A stretch of DNA of 19,921 nucleotides, taken from contig DLPA01000013.1 in the NCBI GenBank assembly GCA_002479815.1, forward strand, positions 1 through 19,921, read 5' to 3'. The notes below the pieces were generated by a model. The model saw only the letters and a list, made by a program, of their open reading frames with translations. It had not been told where the DNA came from and searched no databases. Positions 6,886-14,418 of the stretch are shown here, in pieces. Both the position numbers and the translations under genes were made by a program. This DNA comes from a bacterium UBA7470. GTDB lineage: Bacteria > Pseudomonadota > Gammaproteobacteria > Burkholderiales > Burkholderiaceae_C. The stretch's first letter is position 1, and every line of letters starts with the position of its first letter.

Positions 6886-7725
6886 TCAAAAACCAACCCA
6901 CTCCAGCATACGATCTGCCCCAACGGCCAAGGCGGTAAATCCCCCCAGCGCCAGAAATGGGCCGAAGGGTACGTAGCGCCCCTCGCGCAAGCTTTGATTG
7001 AACTTCATGGCAATGCCCACGGCAGAGCCGATGATGGCCGCCATGAGTATGACGGCAGGCAAGGCCTGCCACCCTAGCCAAGCACCCAAAGCGGCAAAGA
7101 GCTTAAAGTCACCGTATCCCATGCCTTCTTTACCCGTTGCCAACTTAAACAACCAGTAAATCGACCACAAGGACATATAACCCACCACAGCACCCCAGAG
7201 GGCTTGTTCGAGTGGCAGTTGAATCCAGCCTAGGGCTGAAGCACACAAGCCCAGCCAGACCAGAGGCAGCGTCAAATCATCGGGCAATAAGGTGGTATCC
7301 CAATCAATGGTGGCCATGGTCAAAAGCATGGCACTAAAAACAGCCCACACGCCTGCGCTCGGTGTCAGCCCCCAGCGCCAGACACACCCTGCAAATAGAC
7401 CCGCTGTTGCAAGCTCTATGAGTGGGTAGCGCCAAGAAATACCTGTACCACAAGACGCACATTTGGCCCGCAAAACTAAAAAACTAAGCACTGGGATATT
7501 TTCATACCACTTAATTTGGTGCCCACAATGTGGGCACGCAGAGCGAGGTGTCATCAGATTGTATGTCGGCCCTTGGGGCGCTTCTTGCCCTTGATAACTG
7601 GCGACCTCGACAGCCCACTGCTGCTCTAGCATCTTAGGATACCGGTGAATGACGACATTTAAAAAGCTGCCGATCACCAATCCTAAAACGCCAGCACCGA
7701 TCACAATCAATGAAATGTCGGGCAT
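6886..7725 (-). CDS. pilD: Prepilin peptidase/N-methyltransferase PilD
   Basis: An integral membrane aspartyl protease that cleaves type IV prepilin (and type II pseudopilin) leader peptides and N-methylates the new first residue. The 279-residue protein has an N-terminal membrane helix with IGSFLNVVIHRYP. A cytoplasmic loop carries two CxxC pairs (Cys64/67 and Cys89/92), as expected for bifunctional enzymes that bind zinc. About seven more membrane helices follow. The protease motifs are both present: IDWDTTLLPDDLTLP (about 140-154) and GYGDFK (203-208). The start ATG at 7725 shares one base with the pilC stop (TAATG), indicating coupled translation. No prepilin gene lies in this window, so its substrates are encoded elsewhere. 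Confidence 0.96.
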   Translation of the reverse strand: MPDISLIVIGAGVLGLVIGSFLNVVIHRYPKMLEQQWAVEVASYQGQEAPQGPTYNLMTPRSACPHCGHQIKWYENIPVLSFLVLRAKCASCGTGISWRYPLIELATAGLFAGCVWRWGLTPSAGVWAVFSAMLLTMATIDWDTTLLPDDLTLPLVWLGLCASALGWIQLPLEQALWGAVVGYMSLWSIYWLFKLATGKEGMGYGDFKLFAALGAWLGWQALPAVILMAAIIGSAVGIAMKFNQSLREGRYVPFGPFLALGGFTALAVGADRMLEWVGF

Positions 7726-8942
7726 TAAACAACCTCGCCCAGTTTGAAAATAGGGAGATACATGGCCACGACAATGCCCCCAATTAAGCCTCCCAGAAAG
7801 ACGATGATGATGGGTTCCATCAAACTGGAAAGACCTGCCACCATGTCATCCACTTCTTCTTCATAAAAGTCAGCGGCTTTGCCTAGCATATGGTCAATGG
7901 AGCCAGACTCTTCGCCAATGGCGCACATTTGCAAGACCATCACTGGGAAGAGATTCGCATTCGTCATGGCGGCAGTCAAGCTGGTTCCGGTTGAGACCTC
8001 TCGTTGTATCACATCGGTTGCTTTCTGATAGACGCTATTGCCTGCTGCGCCACCTACCGAATCTAAAGCTTCTACTAAGGGCACACCTGCAGCAAACATG
8101 GTCGCTAACGTTCTCGTCCATCGAGCAATCACAGATTTTTCGACCAATGTACCAAAAATAGGCATTTTCAGCATAATTCGGTCCATCACCATTTGTACTT
8201 TTTCATTGCGCTTCCATGCCTGCATGAAGAAGTACAAACCTCCCCCAATAGATCCAAAAATCAACCACCAATACGCAACAAAGAATTCACTAATCGCAAT
8301 CACAAAGAGGGTGGGCGCTGGTAAGTCTGCGCCAAAAGACGTAAAGACTTGTTTAAATGCAGGAACCACAAAAATCATAATCACAGCGGTTACCACAAAC
8401 GCGACGACCACCACAGAAATAGGATACATGAGGGCTGATTTAATTTTGGACTTCAATGCCTCAGTTTTCTCCATATAAACGGCAAGTCGATCTAATAATT
8501 GATCCAAAATACCTGCTGCCTCGCCAGCCTCTACTAAATTGCAATAAAGATTATTGAAATAAAGAGGATATTTTCTAAAGGCTTTACTCAATGACGTACC
8601 TGTTTCAATGTCATTGCGAATATCGTTCAGCAACTTGGCAACGCTCGGGTTCGCATTCCCACGGCCTACGATGTCAAAAGCCTGCAGCAAAGGGACGCCA
8701 GCCTTCATCATCGTAGACAGCTGTCGCGTAAAAATAGTAATGTCTTTTGGCGTGATCTTTCTGCCACTTGACATCCGGCGCTTCTTGATCTTGGTAGGCA
8801 AAATGCCTTGCCGACGAAGGGATGCTTGCACTTGGTTTTCACCCATGGCTCGGGTTTCACCTCGCACGATCTTGCCGTTGCGGTCTTTACCTTCCCATTC
8901 AAAAACGACTTCTTTGGCGCCAGATGAAGCAGCAGTTGCCAT
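7725..8942 (-). CDS. pilC: Type IV pilus inner-membrane platform protein PilC
   Basis: PilC (GspF superfamily) is the inner-membrane platform on which the PilB motor acts during pilus assembly. The 405-residue product has an N-terminal cytoplasmic region with FEWEGKDRNGKIVRGE. Two T2SF domains follow (about 70-193 and 273-395), each with the typical FTRQLSTMMKAGVPLLQA or WTRTLATMFAAGVPLVEA opening. Membrane helices lie near 173-195, 211-240 and 375-398. It begins at the ATG at 8942, 40 bp after pilB, with only a weak ribosome site, and ends one base into pilD. The base composition is visibly more AT-rich than the flanking genes. That may reflect local codon preference rather than transfer, since the operon order is conventional. 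Confidence 0.96.
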   Translation of the reverse strand: MATAASSGAKEVVFEWEGKDRNGKIVRGETRAMGENQVQASLRRQGILPTKIKKRRMSSGRKITPKDITIFTRQLSTMMKAGVPLLQAFDIVGRGNANPSVAKLLNDIRNDIETGTSLSKAFRKYPLYFNNLYCNLVEAGEAAGILDQLLDRLAVYMEKTEALKSKIKSALMYPISVVVVAFVVTAVIMIFVVPAFKQVFTSFGADLPAPTLFVIAISEFFVAYWWLIFGSIGGGLYFFMQAWKRNEKVQMVMDRIMLKMPIFGTLVEKSVIARWTRTLATMFAAGVPLVEALDSVGGAAGNSVYQKATDVIQREVSTGTSLTAAMTNANLFPVMVLQMCAIGEESGSIDHMLGKAADFYEEEVDDMVAGLSSLMEPIIIVFLGGLIGGIVVAMYLPIFKLGEVV

Positions 8943-8982
8943 ATCAATTACTCACAGTTGATGCAGTTGATGTCAAGGAATA

Positions 8983-10725
8983 TTACTCGTTGGTACATCC
9001 AAGCACTTCCTCTAAGGAGGTCACGCCTTGTTTGACTTTGTGAAGGCCAGATTGTCTTAAAGTCCTGACTCCTTCTTTGGTCGCCTGGGCAGCAATTTCC
9101 ATCGCACTTCCCCCTCTAAGAATGATACGCTGCATATCTTCTGTGATTGGCATGACTTGATAGATACCTACACGCCCCTTATATCCACCATTGCACGCTG
9201 CACAGCCGACAGGTTTATAAGGCACCCAACTTCCATCCAATTCATCTTCCTTATAGCCTGCTTCTAACAAGGCTTTGGCTGGAATATCCATCGGTTCCTT
9301 GCAAACCTTACACAGACGGCGAGCCAAACGTTGTGCAGTGATTAAGATCACGCTAGAGGCAATGTTGAAGGGCGCAATGCCCATGTTTAACATCCGAGTC
9401 AGGGTGGTTGGCGCATCGTTCGTGTGTAAAGTCGAGAGGACCATATGTCCTGTTTGAGCTGCTTTGATGGCGATATCAGCAGTTTCTAAATCTCGAATTT
9501 CCCCTACCATGATGACATCTGGGTCTTGGCGTAGAAAGGACTTGAGTGCGGCCGCAAATGTCAACCCTGCTTTATCGTTGACATTGACCTGATTCACACC
9601 TGGTAAATTGATTTCAGACGGATCTTCAGCAGTCGAGATATTGATACCCGGTTTATTCAGAATATTCAAGCAGGTGTACAACGACACCGTCTTTCCAGAA
9701 CCTGTTGGTCCCGTGACCAATACCATGCCATAAGGGCGATGCACAGCGTTAAGTAAACGCGCTTTTTCCTCTGGTTCGTAGCCCAAAGCCTCAATTCCTA
9801 ACCGCGCACTGCTGGGGTCCAGAATACGGATCACAATTTTTTCGCCAAACAGCACGGGCAAGGTGCTGACACGAAAATCAATGACGTTTTTACCGATCTT
9901 CAACTTCATGCGGCCGTCTTGCGGCACCCGTTTCTCAGAGATGTCCATCCGAGAAATCACCTTGATGCGGGACGCCAATTTATCTTTGATGGCGACAGGA
10001 GGTGAGGCAATTTCGCGCAGCTCACCATCTACCCGAAAACGTACCCGGTAAGTAAATTCGAACGGTTCGAAGTGCAAGTCTGATGCACCCATTGAGTAGG
10101 CATCAATCAGCATTTTTTGCAAAAAACGCACCACAGGGGCGTCTTCCACGTCGGTAGGTGCTTCTTCATTACTGACGGGATCTGCAACTTGATCTTCTTC
10201 AAACTCAAAATCGTCACCAATGATGGTATCCATTGCTTTGGAGACAGATTCTGCTTGAGCATCCACCAGTTTGCTGAGCTTGTCGTACTCCACAATGATC
10301 CAATCCACTCCCATCTGGGTGGCGAATTTGATTTTGTCAGCAACTTGCTGGTCAGTAGGGTCTGCAGTGGCGACAATCAAGCGGCCGGCTCTCTTTGCCA
10401 ACGCTAAGACCTTATGGTCCTTTGCAAACTTAGCGTCCAGCAAATCCTTAGGCAGGCGCTGTACATCAACGGTTGCCAAGTCCAGCAACGGCGCACTAAA
10501 GGCCGATGACACGACATGTGCGAGGTCAGCGGCAGAGACTGCGCCAGAACCGGTCAGTTCAGCAATGAAGCTGGACCTTGACGTGAGCGCTTTTTTATAA
10601 ATCTCGTCTGCTGTCCCATGCTGAAGCTTACCGGCAGCGATCAACGCACGGGCCAAACCTGGCAAGGTGGTGGGAGGAACTGTGCCAGCAGGAGAGGCGG
10701 ACAGGGGTCGGTCAGAGGTAGCCAT
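8983..10725 (-). CDS. pilB: Type IV pilus assembly ATPase PilB
   Basis: PilB is the hexameric cytoplasmic ATPase that drives pilus extension. The 580-residue product has an N-terminal MshEN/GspE-N-like domain (about 20-155) and an acidic linker (about 166-195). The ATPase core has Walker A GPTGSGKT (339-346), the Asp box STAEDPSE (364-371), Walker B DVIMVGEIRD (403-412) and the His box TGHMVLSTLHTN (425-436). A tetracysteine zinc site (Cys472/475 and Cys508/511) is typical of PilB/GspE and absent from PilT. The frame is open upstream to a TTG at 10776. The ATG at 10725 (MATSDRPLS) is preferred because it gives the normal length and lies behind a plausible promoter. No Shine-Dalgarno is obvious. 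It is the first gene of the pilBCD-coaE-zapD run. Confidence 0.96.
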   Translation of the reverse strand: MATSDRPLSASPAGTVPPTTLPGLARALIAAGKLQHGTADEIYKKALTSRSSFIAELTGSGAVSAADLAHVVSSAFSAPLLDLATVDVQRLPKDLLDAKFAKDHKVLALAKRAGRLIVATADPTDQQVADKIKFATQMGVDWIIVEYDKLSKLVDAQAESVSKAMDTIIGDDFEFEEDQVADPVSNEEAPTDVEDAPVVRFLQKMLIDAYSMGASDLHFEPFEFTYRVRFRVDGELREIASPPVAIKDKLASRIKVISRMDISEKRVPQDGRMKLKIGKNVIDFRVSTLPVLFGEKIVIRILDPSSARLGIEALGYEPEEKARLLNAVHRPYGMVLVTGPTGSGKTVSLYTCLNILNKPGINISTAEDPSEINLPGVNQVNVNDKAGLTFAAALKSFLRQDPDVIMVGEIRDLETADIAIKAAQTGHMVLSTLHTNDAPTTLTRMLNMGIAPFNIASSVILITAQRLARRLCKVCKEPMDIPAKALLEAGYKEDELDGSWVPYKPVGCAACNGGYKGRVGIYQVMPITEDMQRIILRGGSAMEIAAQATKEGVRTLRQSGLHKVKQGVTSLEEVLGCTNE

Positions 10726-10757
10726 AAGGTCGTAATCTAGCGTAACTGAGGCGTGTA

Positions 10758-10786
10758 AATATGAAAGCGAATGCAAGTAATTGCAA
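10758..10786 (-). promoter_or_regulatory. Candidate promoter of the pilB-pilC-pilD-coaE-zapD operon
   Basis: On the minus strand TTGCAA (10781-10786) and CATATT (10758-10763) are spaced by 17 bases, each matching the sigma70 consensus at four of six positions. Transcription would begin near 10751, about 25 bases before the pilB ATG. It falls in the 218-bp gap after ispB. That gap also holds a small palindrome CTGAAA-GG-TTTCAG (10844-10857). No tRNA signature was found there. Confidence 0.35.
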
Positions 10787-10943
10787 GAAACCTTGAAGCT
10801 TGTTTAAAAAGACCACATTTACAACTGCCTCTCATGGTCAATGCTGAAAGGTTTCAGTCTTTCGTCTCTGCGTCCCGAACGTCCTGCGCGGGCAAACTAG
10901 TTGACATCTCGAAGCTGTGTGGCTGTCAAAACCAAGCGTTCAT

Positions 10944-11927
10944 TCAATGCCGACGATGCTGCAAAGAGCGCGCCAGTTGCAGCAACCCTTCCTTAAAACG
11001 CGTCTCAGGCAGGTGCGTCAGGGCATCCATGGCCCGTTGCGCTTCAGCCCATGCCGCAGCACGTGTGAATTCCAGTGCCCCAGATTGGCGTATGAGCAGT
11101 AAGACCCGATCCAAGTCAACGTTTCCGCCTGTCTCAATTGCATCAACTAAGAGGTGTTTGTGTTCTGCTGCTACGTGCGCCATTGCGTAAATCATGGGCA
11201 GCGTCACTTTCCCTTCGCGCAGATCATCGCCTAAGTTTTTACCCAAGGTTTGCACATCGCCATCGTAATCCAGGACATCATCAATGATTTGGAAGGCTGT
11301 TCCCAGCGCTTGACCATACTCAGCGCACGCATTTTCGATCTCTGTACTCAGGCCTGCGACAATCGCAGGCAATCGGGCACTGGCCTCGAACAACTTGGCT
11401 GTTTTAGAGCGTATCACCTGCAAATATTCTTCATGCGTCAAATCGGCGTTGCGGGTGTTCATCAACTGCATGACTTCGCCTTCAGCGATCACATTGGTGG
11501 CTTCGGCCAGCACTTCCATGACGCGCATATGGTTGACTTCAACCATCATTTGAAACGCGCGCGAGTACAAAAAATCTCCCACCAGCACACTTGCGGCATT
11601 ACCAAACAACTGATTGGCTGTGTCACGACCTCGGCGCAAAGTGGATTCATCAACCACATCGTCGTGTAATAAAGTGGCGGTATGAATAAATTCGACGACA
11701 GCAGCCAACTGAAATCGGGTGGCTTGTTGATACTTCAACGCGCCAGCCATCATCAACAACAACGCGGGTCGCAGACGCTTGCCGCCTGCGGAAATGATGT
11801 ATTGACACACCTGCCCCACCAAAGGAACACCAGTGTTCAAGCGAGAGGCAATGACATGATCCACCTGCATCATGTCTTGTTGAATCAATTGCAGGGGCGA
11901 TTGTTCGAGAGTAGCGGTCTGAGACAA
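10944..11927 (-). CDS. ispB: Octaprenyl (polyprenyl) diphosphate synthase
   Basis: A trans-prenyltransferase that extends farnesyl diphosphate with isopentenyl diphosphate to make the side chain of ubiquinone. The 327-residue product has the family's GGKRLRPALLL (48-58). The first aspartate-rich motif is DDVVD (89-93) in LLHDDVVDE, and the second is DDVLD (216-220) in FQIIDDVLDYDGD. It also has GKNLGDDLREGKVTLP. The similarity to E. coli IspB is strong through VEFIHTATLLHDDVVDES and GNAASVLVGDF. The most upstream credible start is a TTG at 11927, preceded by GGAAG seven bases earlier. It gives an N-terminus the same length as the E. coli enzyme, whereas the next ATG would cut off about 18 residues. 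It ends 218 bp before pilB and is divergent from the ParA gene. Confidence 0.95.
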   Translation of the reverse strand: MSQTATLEQSPLQLIQQDMMQVDHVIASRLNTGVPLVGQVCQYIISAGGKRLRPALLLMMAGALKYQQATRFQLAAVVEFIHTATLLHDDVVDESTLRRGRDTANQLFGNAASVLVGDFLYSRAFQMMVEVNHMRVMEVLAEATNVIAEGEVMQLMNTRNADLTHEEYLQVIRSKTAKLFEASARLPAIVAGLSTEIENACAEYGQALGTAFQIIDDVLDYDGDVQTLGKNLGDDLREGKVTLPMIYAMAHVAAEHKHLLVDAIETGGNVDLDRVLLLIRQSGALEFTRAAAWAEAQRAMDALTHLPETRFKEGLLQLARSLQHRRH

Positions 11928-12100
11928 AATCGTGCTTCCAGTTCTGTTTCTGTATTTCTATTCCACCATCCGTGGTACGCACACCCACAGGTGGAATTCA
12001 GCGGGCTGAATGTTAACCGCCCTCAGTCCTTGATCGTCGGTCTTGAAGGCTGCGTCGTGGACAATGCTGCCTTGCAACATCACTGAAAAAGGAAACTGTC
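11928..12100. promoter_or_regulatory. Divergent control region between ispB and the ParA gene, with short inverted repeats
   Basis: This 173-bp gap must hold promoters for both flanking genes. It contains ATTCCACC (11960-11967) paired with GGTGGAAT (11990-11997) across 22 bases. The palindrome TTCAGC-GG-GCTGAA (11997-12010) begins where that repeat ends. Either could be an operator, but arms this short also arise by chance. No convincing -35/-10 pair was identified. Confidence 0.3.
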
Positions 12101-12868
12101 ATGGCCCGTGTCGTTTTTAACCAGAAAGGTGGCGTGGGAAAGTCCACCATTGCCTGCAATCTCGCCGCGATCAGTGCCGCGCGTGGTTTGCAAACCTTGC
12201 TGATTGATCTAGACCCACAAAGCAATTCCACTGCTTATTTACTAGGGCATGACCGTGATGAGAAACAAGCCACAGTCGTGGACTTCTTTGCCAATACCCT
12301 CGGGTTTAGCTTGCGTCCTACCCCCATGAGCACCTACATCATCCAAAGTCCTTTTGATAAATTAGATGTGATGCCTTGTGGTGTCGGATTGGAGGAGTGG
12401 CAAAGCAAGTTGGAGTCGCGCCACAAAATCTACAAGCTGCGCGAAGCCTTACAGCAACTGAGTCAAGACTATGAGCGCATCTACATCGACACGCCACCTG
12501 CATTAAATTTTTTCACACGCTCGGCCTTGATGGGGGCTAAAAGCTGTTTGATTCCTTTCGATTGCGATGACTTTTCTCGTCAAGCGCTTTACGCTTTGCT
12601 GGACAACGTGGCTGAAATTCGGGCCGACCACAATCCTGAACTGCGGGTCGAAGGGATTGTGGTCAATCAGTTTCAGTCACGCGCGAGCTTGCCGCAGCGC
12701 ATTGTTCAGTCGTTGATTGATGAAAACTTACCTGTCCTGCAACCTTATTTGCCTTCGTCCGTCAAGATACGCGAATCGCACGAGCGTTGCTTGCCCATGA
12801 TTCACCTTGATCCTAAACACAAGCTCACACAAGCCTTTGTAAGGCTGCATGATGCTTTAAAAGATTGA
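12101..12868 (+). CDS. Orphan ParA/MinD-family ATPase
   Basis: A 255-residue P-loop ATPase of the ParA type, which position DNA or protein cargoes by dynamic, ATP-dependent binding to the nucleoid. It has the deviant Walker A KGGVGKST (9-16), with the signature Lys9 as well as Lys14. It also has the Walker A' segment LLIDLDPQSNST (33-44) and Walker B IYIDTPPA (127-134). There is no N-terminal helix-turn-helix, so it is of the short type. The start ATG at 12101 has AAGGAAA at 12089-12095. No ParB-like partner, parS-like site or replication gene is near it, so it is an orphan and its cargo cannot be inferred. It converges with the U32 gene across a 49-bp gap containing only a weak GCTGC-TGT-GCAGC hairpin (12871-12883) without a T-run. 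Confidence 0.9.
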   Translation: MARVVFNQKGGVGKSTIACNLAAISAARGLQTLLIDLDPQSNSTAYLLGHDRDEKQATVVDFFANTLGFSLRPTPMSTYIIQSPFDKLDVMPCGVGLEEWQSKLESRHKIYKLREALQQLSQDYERIYIDTPPALNFFTRSALMGAKSCLIPFDCDDFSRQALYALLDNVAEIRADHNPELRVEGIVVNQFQSRASLPQRIVQSLIDENLPVLQPYLPSSVKIRESHERCLPMIHLDPKHKLTQAFVRLHDALKD

Positions 12869-12917
12869 TGTGCTGCTGTGCAGCGGTTGTATGCGGAGTA
12901 TGCAGAAGAAACAAAGT

Positions 12918-14294
12918 TCATTGCAGCTTCGCTAACAATGCGCCATGAGCATGGGTTTCTTGATCTCCCACAAAAATCCAAACCTTCATGGTCTGCGCTG
13001 TCGCAAGCGTCAGTGCCAGTGCTTGGCCTTGCTCATCCCTCATCGCGTTTAATTGAATCAAACGGTTGCCGCTGGGGTGCAGCATTTCCAAGGTGTCGCC
13101 CACCGAAAGTACATCTTTGAGTTCGACTTCAGCCCACCCTTCAACCACCCGCCGCACTTGGCCCACGTACTGACTGTGCTGCGCTTGTGCCCCACCCCTT
13201 TCATAGGCTTGGTAATGGTGCGAAGGGCGACGCTCTAAAAAGCCACTGGTGTAGCCCCGATGTGCCAAGCTTTCGAGTTGCGCGATCCACTCAGGATTAA
13301 AAGGGCGACCCGCCACCGCATCATTGATCGCACAGCGGTAAATTTGGGCGGTACGTGCCACGTAGTACAGGCTTTTGGTACGTCCTTCGATTTTCAGCGC
13401 ATCCACCCCCATCTTGACCAGTCGGTCAATGTGCTCCACCGCCCGCAAATCCTTGCTGTTCATGATGTAAGTGCCATGCTCATCCTCCATGACGGGCATG
13501 AGTTGACCAGGGCGCTCTAACTCTTCTAGCAAATAAACCTGATCTGCCAAAGGATGACGACGCACGCCACCGCAGGCAGCGAAGGCGTTTTCTGCGTCTT
13601 GTTGTTCCTTGGCAAAATCAAAGTCCTGCCCCAGTGGGACGGCACGCATCTCTTCTTTGTCGATTGCTTGACTGCGATGAGCGTCTTTCGTCAAGCCTTG
13701 CTCGGCATCGCGGCGGTTGAAGTAGCCCGACAACAAGCACCGACCCGAATAGGCGATGCACAGCGACCCATGCACCAGAACCTCGATTTCTATATCGGGG
13801 CATTCATTGCGTATGGCCTCTATCTCGTCCAAACTCAGCTCGCGCGACAAAATGATGCGTCTCACCCCCACTTTTTGCCAAAACTTCACAGCCGTGTGAT
13901 TGGTCGTGTTGGCTTGCACCGATAGATGTATCGGTATATGCGGCCATGCGCCGCTGTGCATCTTGTTCAGCACCATCGTGATCAGTCCTGGATCGGCCAG
14001 CGTCAAACCATCGGGTCGCACTTGCACCAGCGGGTCTAGATCATCCAAATAAGTCTTTACCCTATCGTGATGCGCCAGCAAATTACTGGTGAGAAAAAAC
14101 TTTTTACCACGATCATGGGCTTCTTGTATGCCTTGGGCGATGTGGGCGAAGTCAAATTCATTGTGGCGGGCACGCAGTGCATAACGAGGCTGGCCGGCGT
14201 ACACCGCATCAGCTCCAAAATCGTAAGCAGTACGCATATGCGCCAGAGATCCGGCGGGCAAGAGTAATTCAGGGGGGCGTGTCACAGGCATCAT
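12918..14294 (-). CDS. yegQ: U32-family protein, YegQ/TrhP-like, lacking the second cysteine pair
   Basis: Family members called TrhP hydroxylate uridine 34 of certain tRNAs, using prephenate-derived chemistry and an iron-sulfur cluster. The 458-residue product (ATG 14294) matches E. coli YegQ along its length: ELLLPAGS, GADAVYAGQPRYALRAR, IHLSVQAN, RIILSRELSLDEIE, EVLVHGSLC, YSGRCLLSGYFNRRD, EDEHGTYIMNSKDLRA and LKIEGRTKS. The first cluster pair, Cys179-x6-Cys186, is present. The second pair is expected just after NRRD in a G-x-C-x3-C-R pattern. The aligned residues here are GLTKDAHRSQ (about 200-209), with no cysteine. The next cysteine is Cys241. Neither alternative frame restores the pattern. 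The TTG at 14303 and ATG at 14291 are other possible starts. Whether this form is active or replaced by a paralogue is unknown. Confidence 0.88.
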   Translation of the reverse strand: MMPVTRPPELLLPAGSLAHMRTAYDFGADAVYAGQPRYALRARHNEFDFAHIAQGIQEAHDRGKKFFLTSNLLAHHDRVKTYLDDLDPLVQVRPDGLTLADPGLITMVLNKMHSGAWPHIPIHLSVQANTTNHTAVKFWQKVGVRRIILSRELSLDEIEAIRNECPDIEIEVLVHGSLCIAYSGRCLLSGYFNRRDAEQGLTKDAHRSQAIDKEEMRAVPLGQDFDFAKEQQDAENAFAACGGVRRHPLADQVYLLEELERPGQLMPVMEDEHGTYIMNSKDLRAVEHIDRLVKMGVDALKIEGRTKSLYYVARTAQIYRCAINDAVAGRPFNPEWIAQLESLAHRGYTSGFLERRPSHHYQAYERGGAQAQHSQYVGQVRRVVEGWAEVELKDVLSVGDTLEMLHPSGNRLIQLNAMRDEQGQALALTLATAQTMKVWIFVGDQETHAHGALLAKLQ

Positions 14295-14418
14295 CACAAA
14301 CAAGGCAAGCCAGAAAAGCAGCGGACTGCTGACGATAAAAGTTTGCTATTGTCGTACTTGTACAAAAACCTATGAATGCTGACTGGGATCAAGCAAGCCG
14401 CAGGTGCAAGCACAGACA

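Noticed and set aside
6875..7081. Upstream extension of coaE
   Set aside because: The extra residues lie in the wrong frame of pilD and precede the universal MKIGLTGGIGSGKS start.
10726..10943. A possible tRNA gene between ispB and pilB
   Set aside because: I looked for a T-arm GGTTCRANYC signature and an acceptor pairing on both strands and found neither.
12871..12883. GCTGC-TGT-GCAGC as a terminator between the ParA and U32 genes
   Set aside because: The stem is only five pairs and no T-run follows on either strand.
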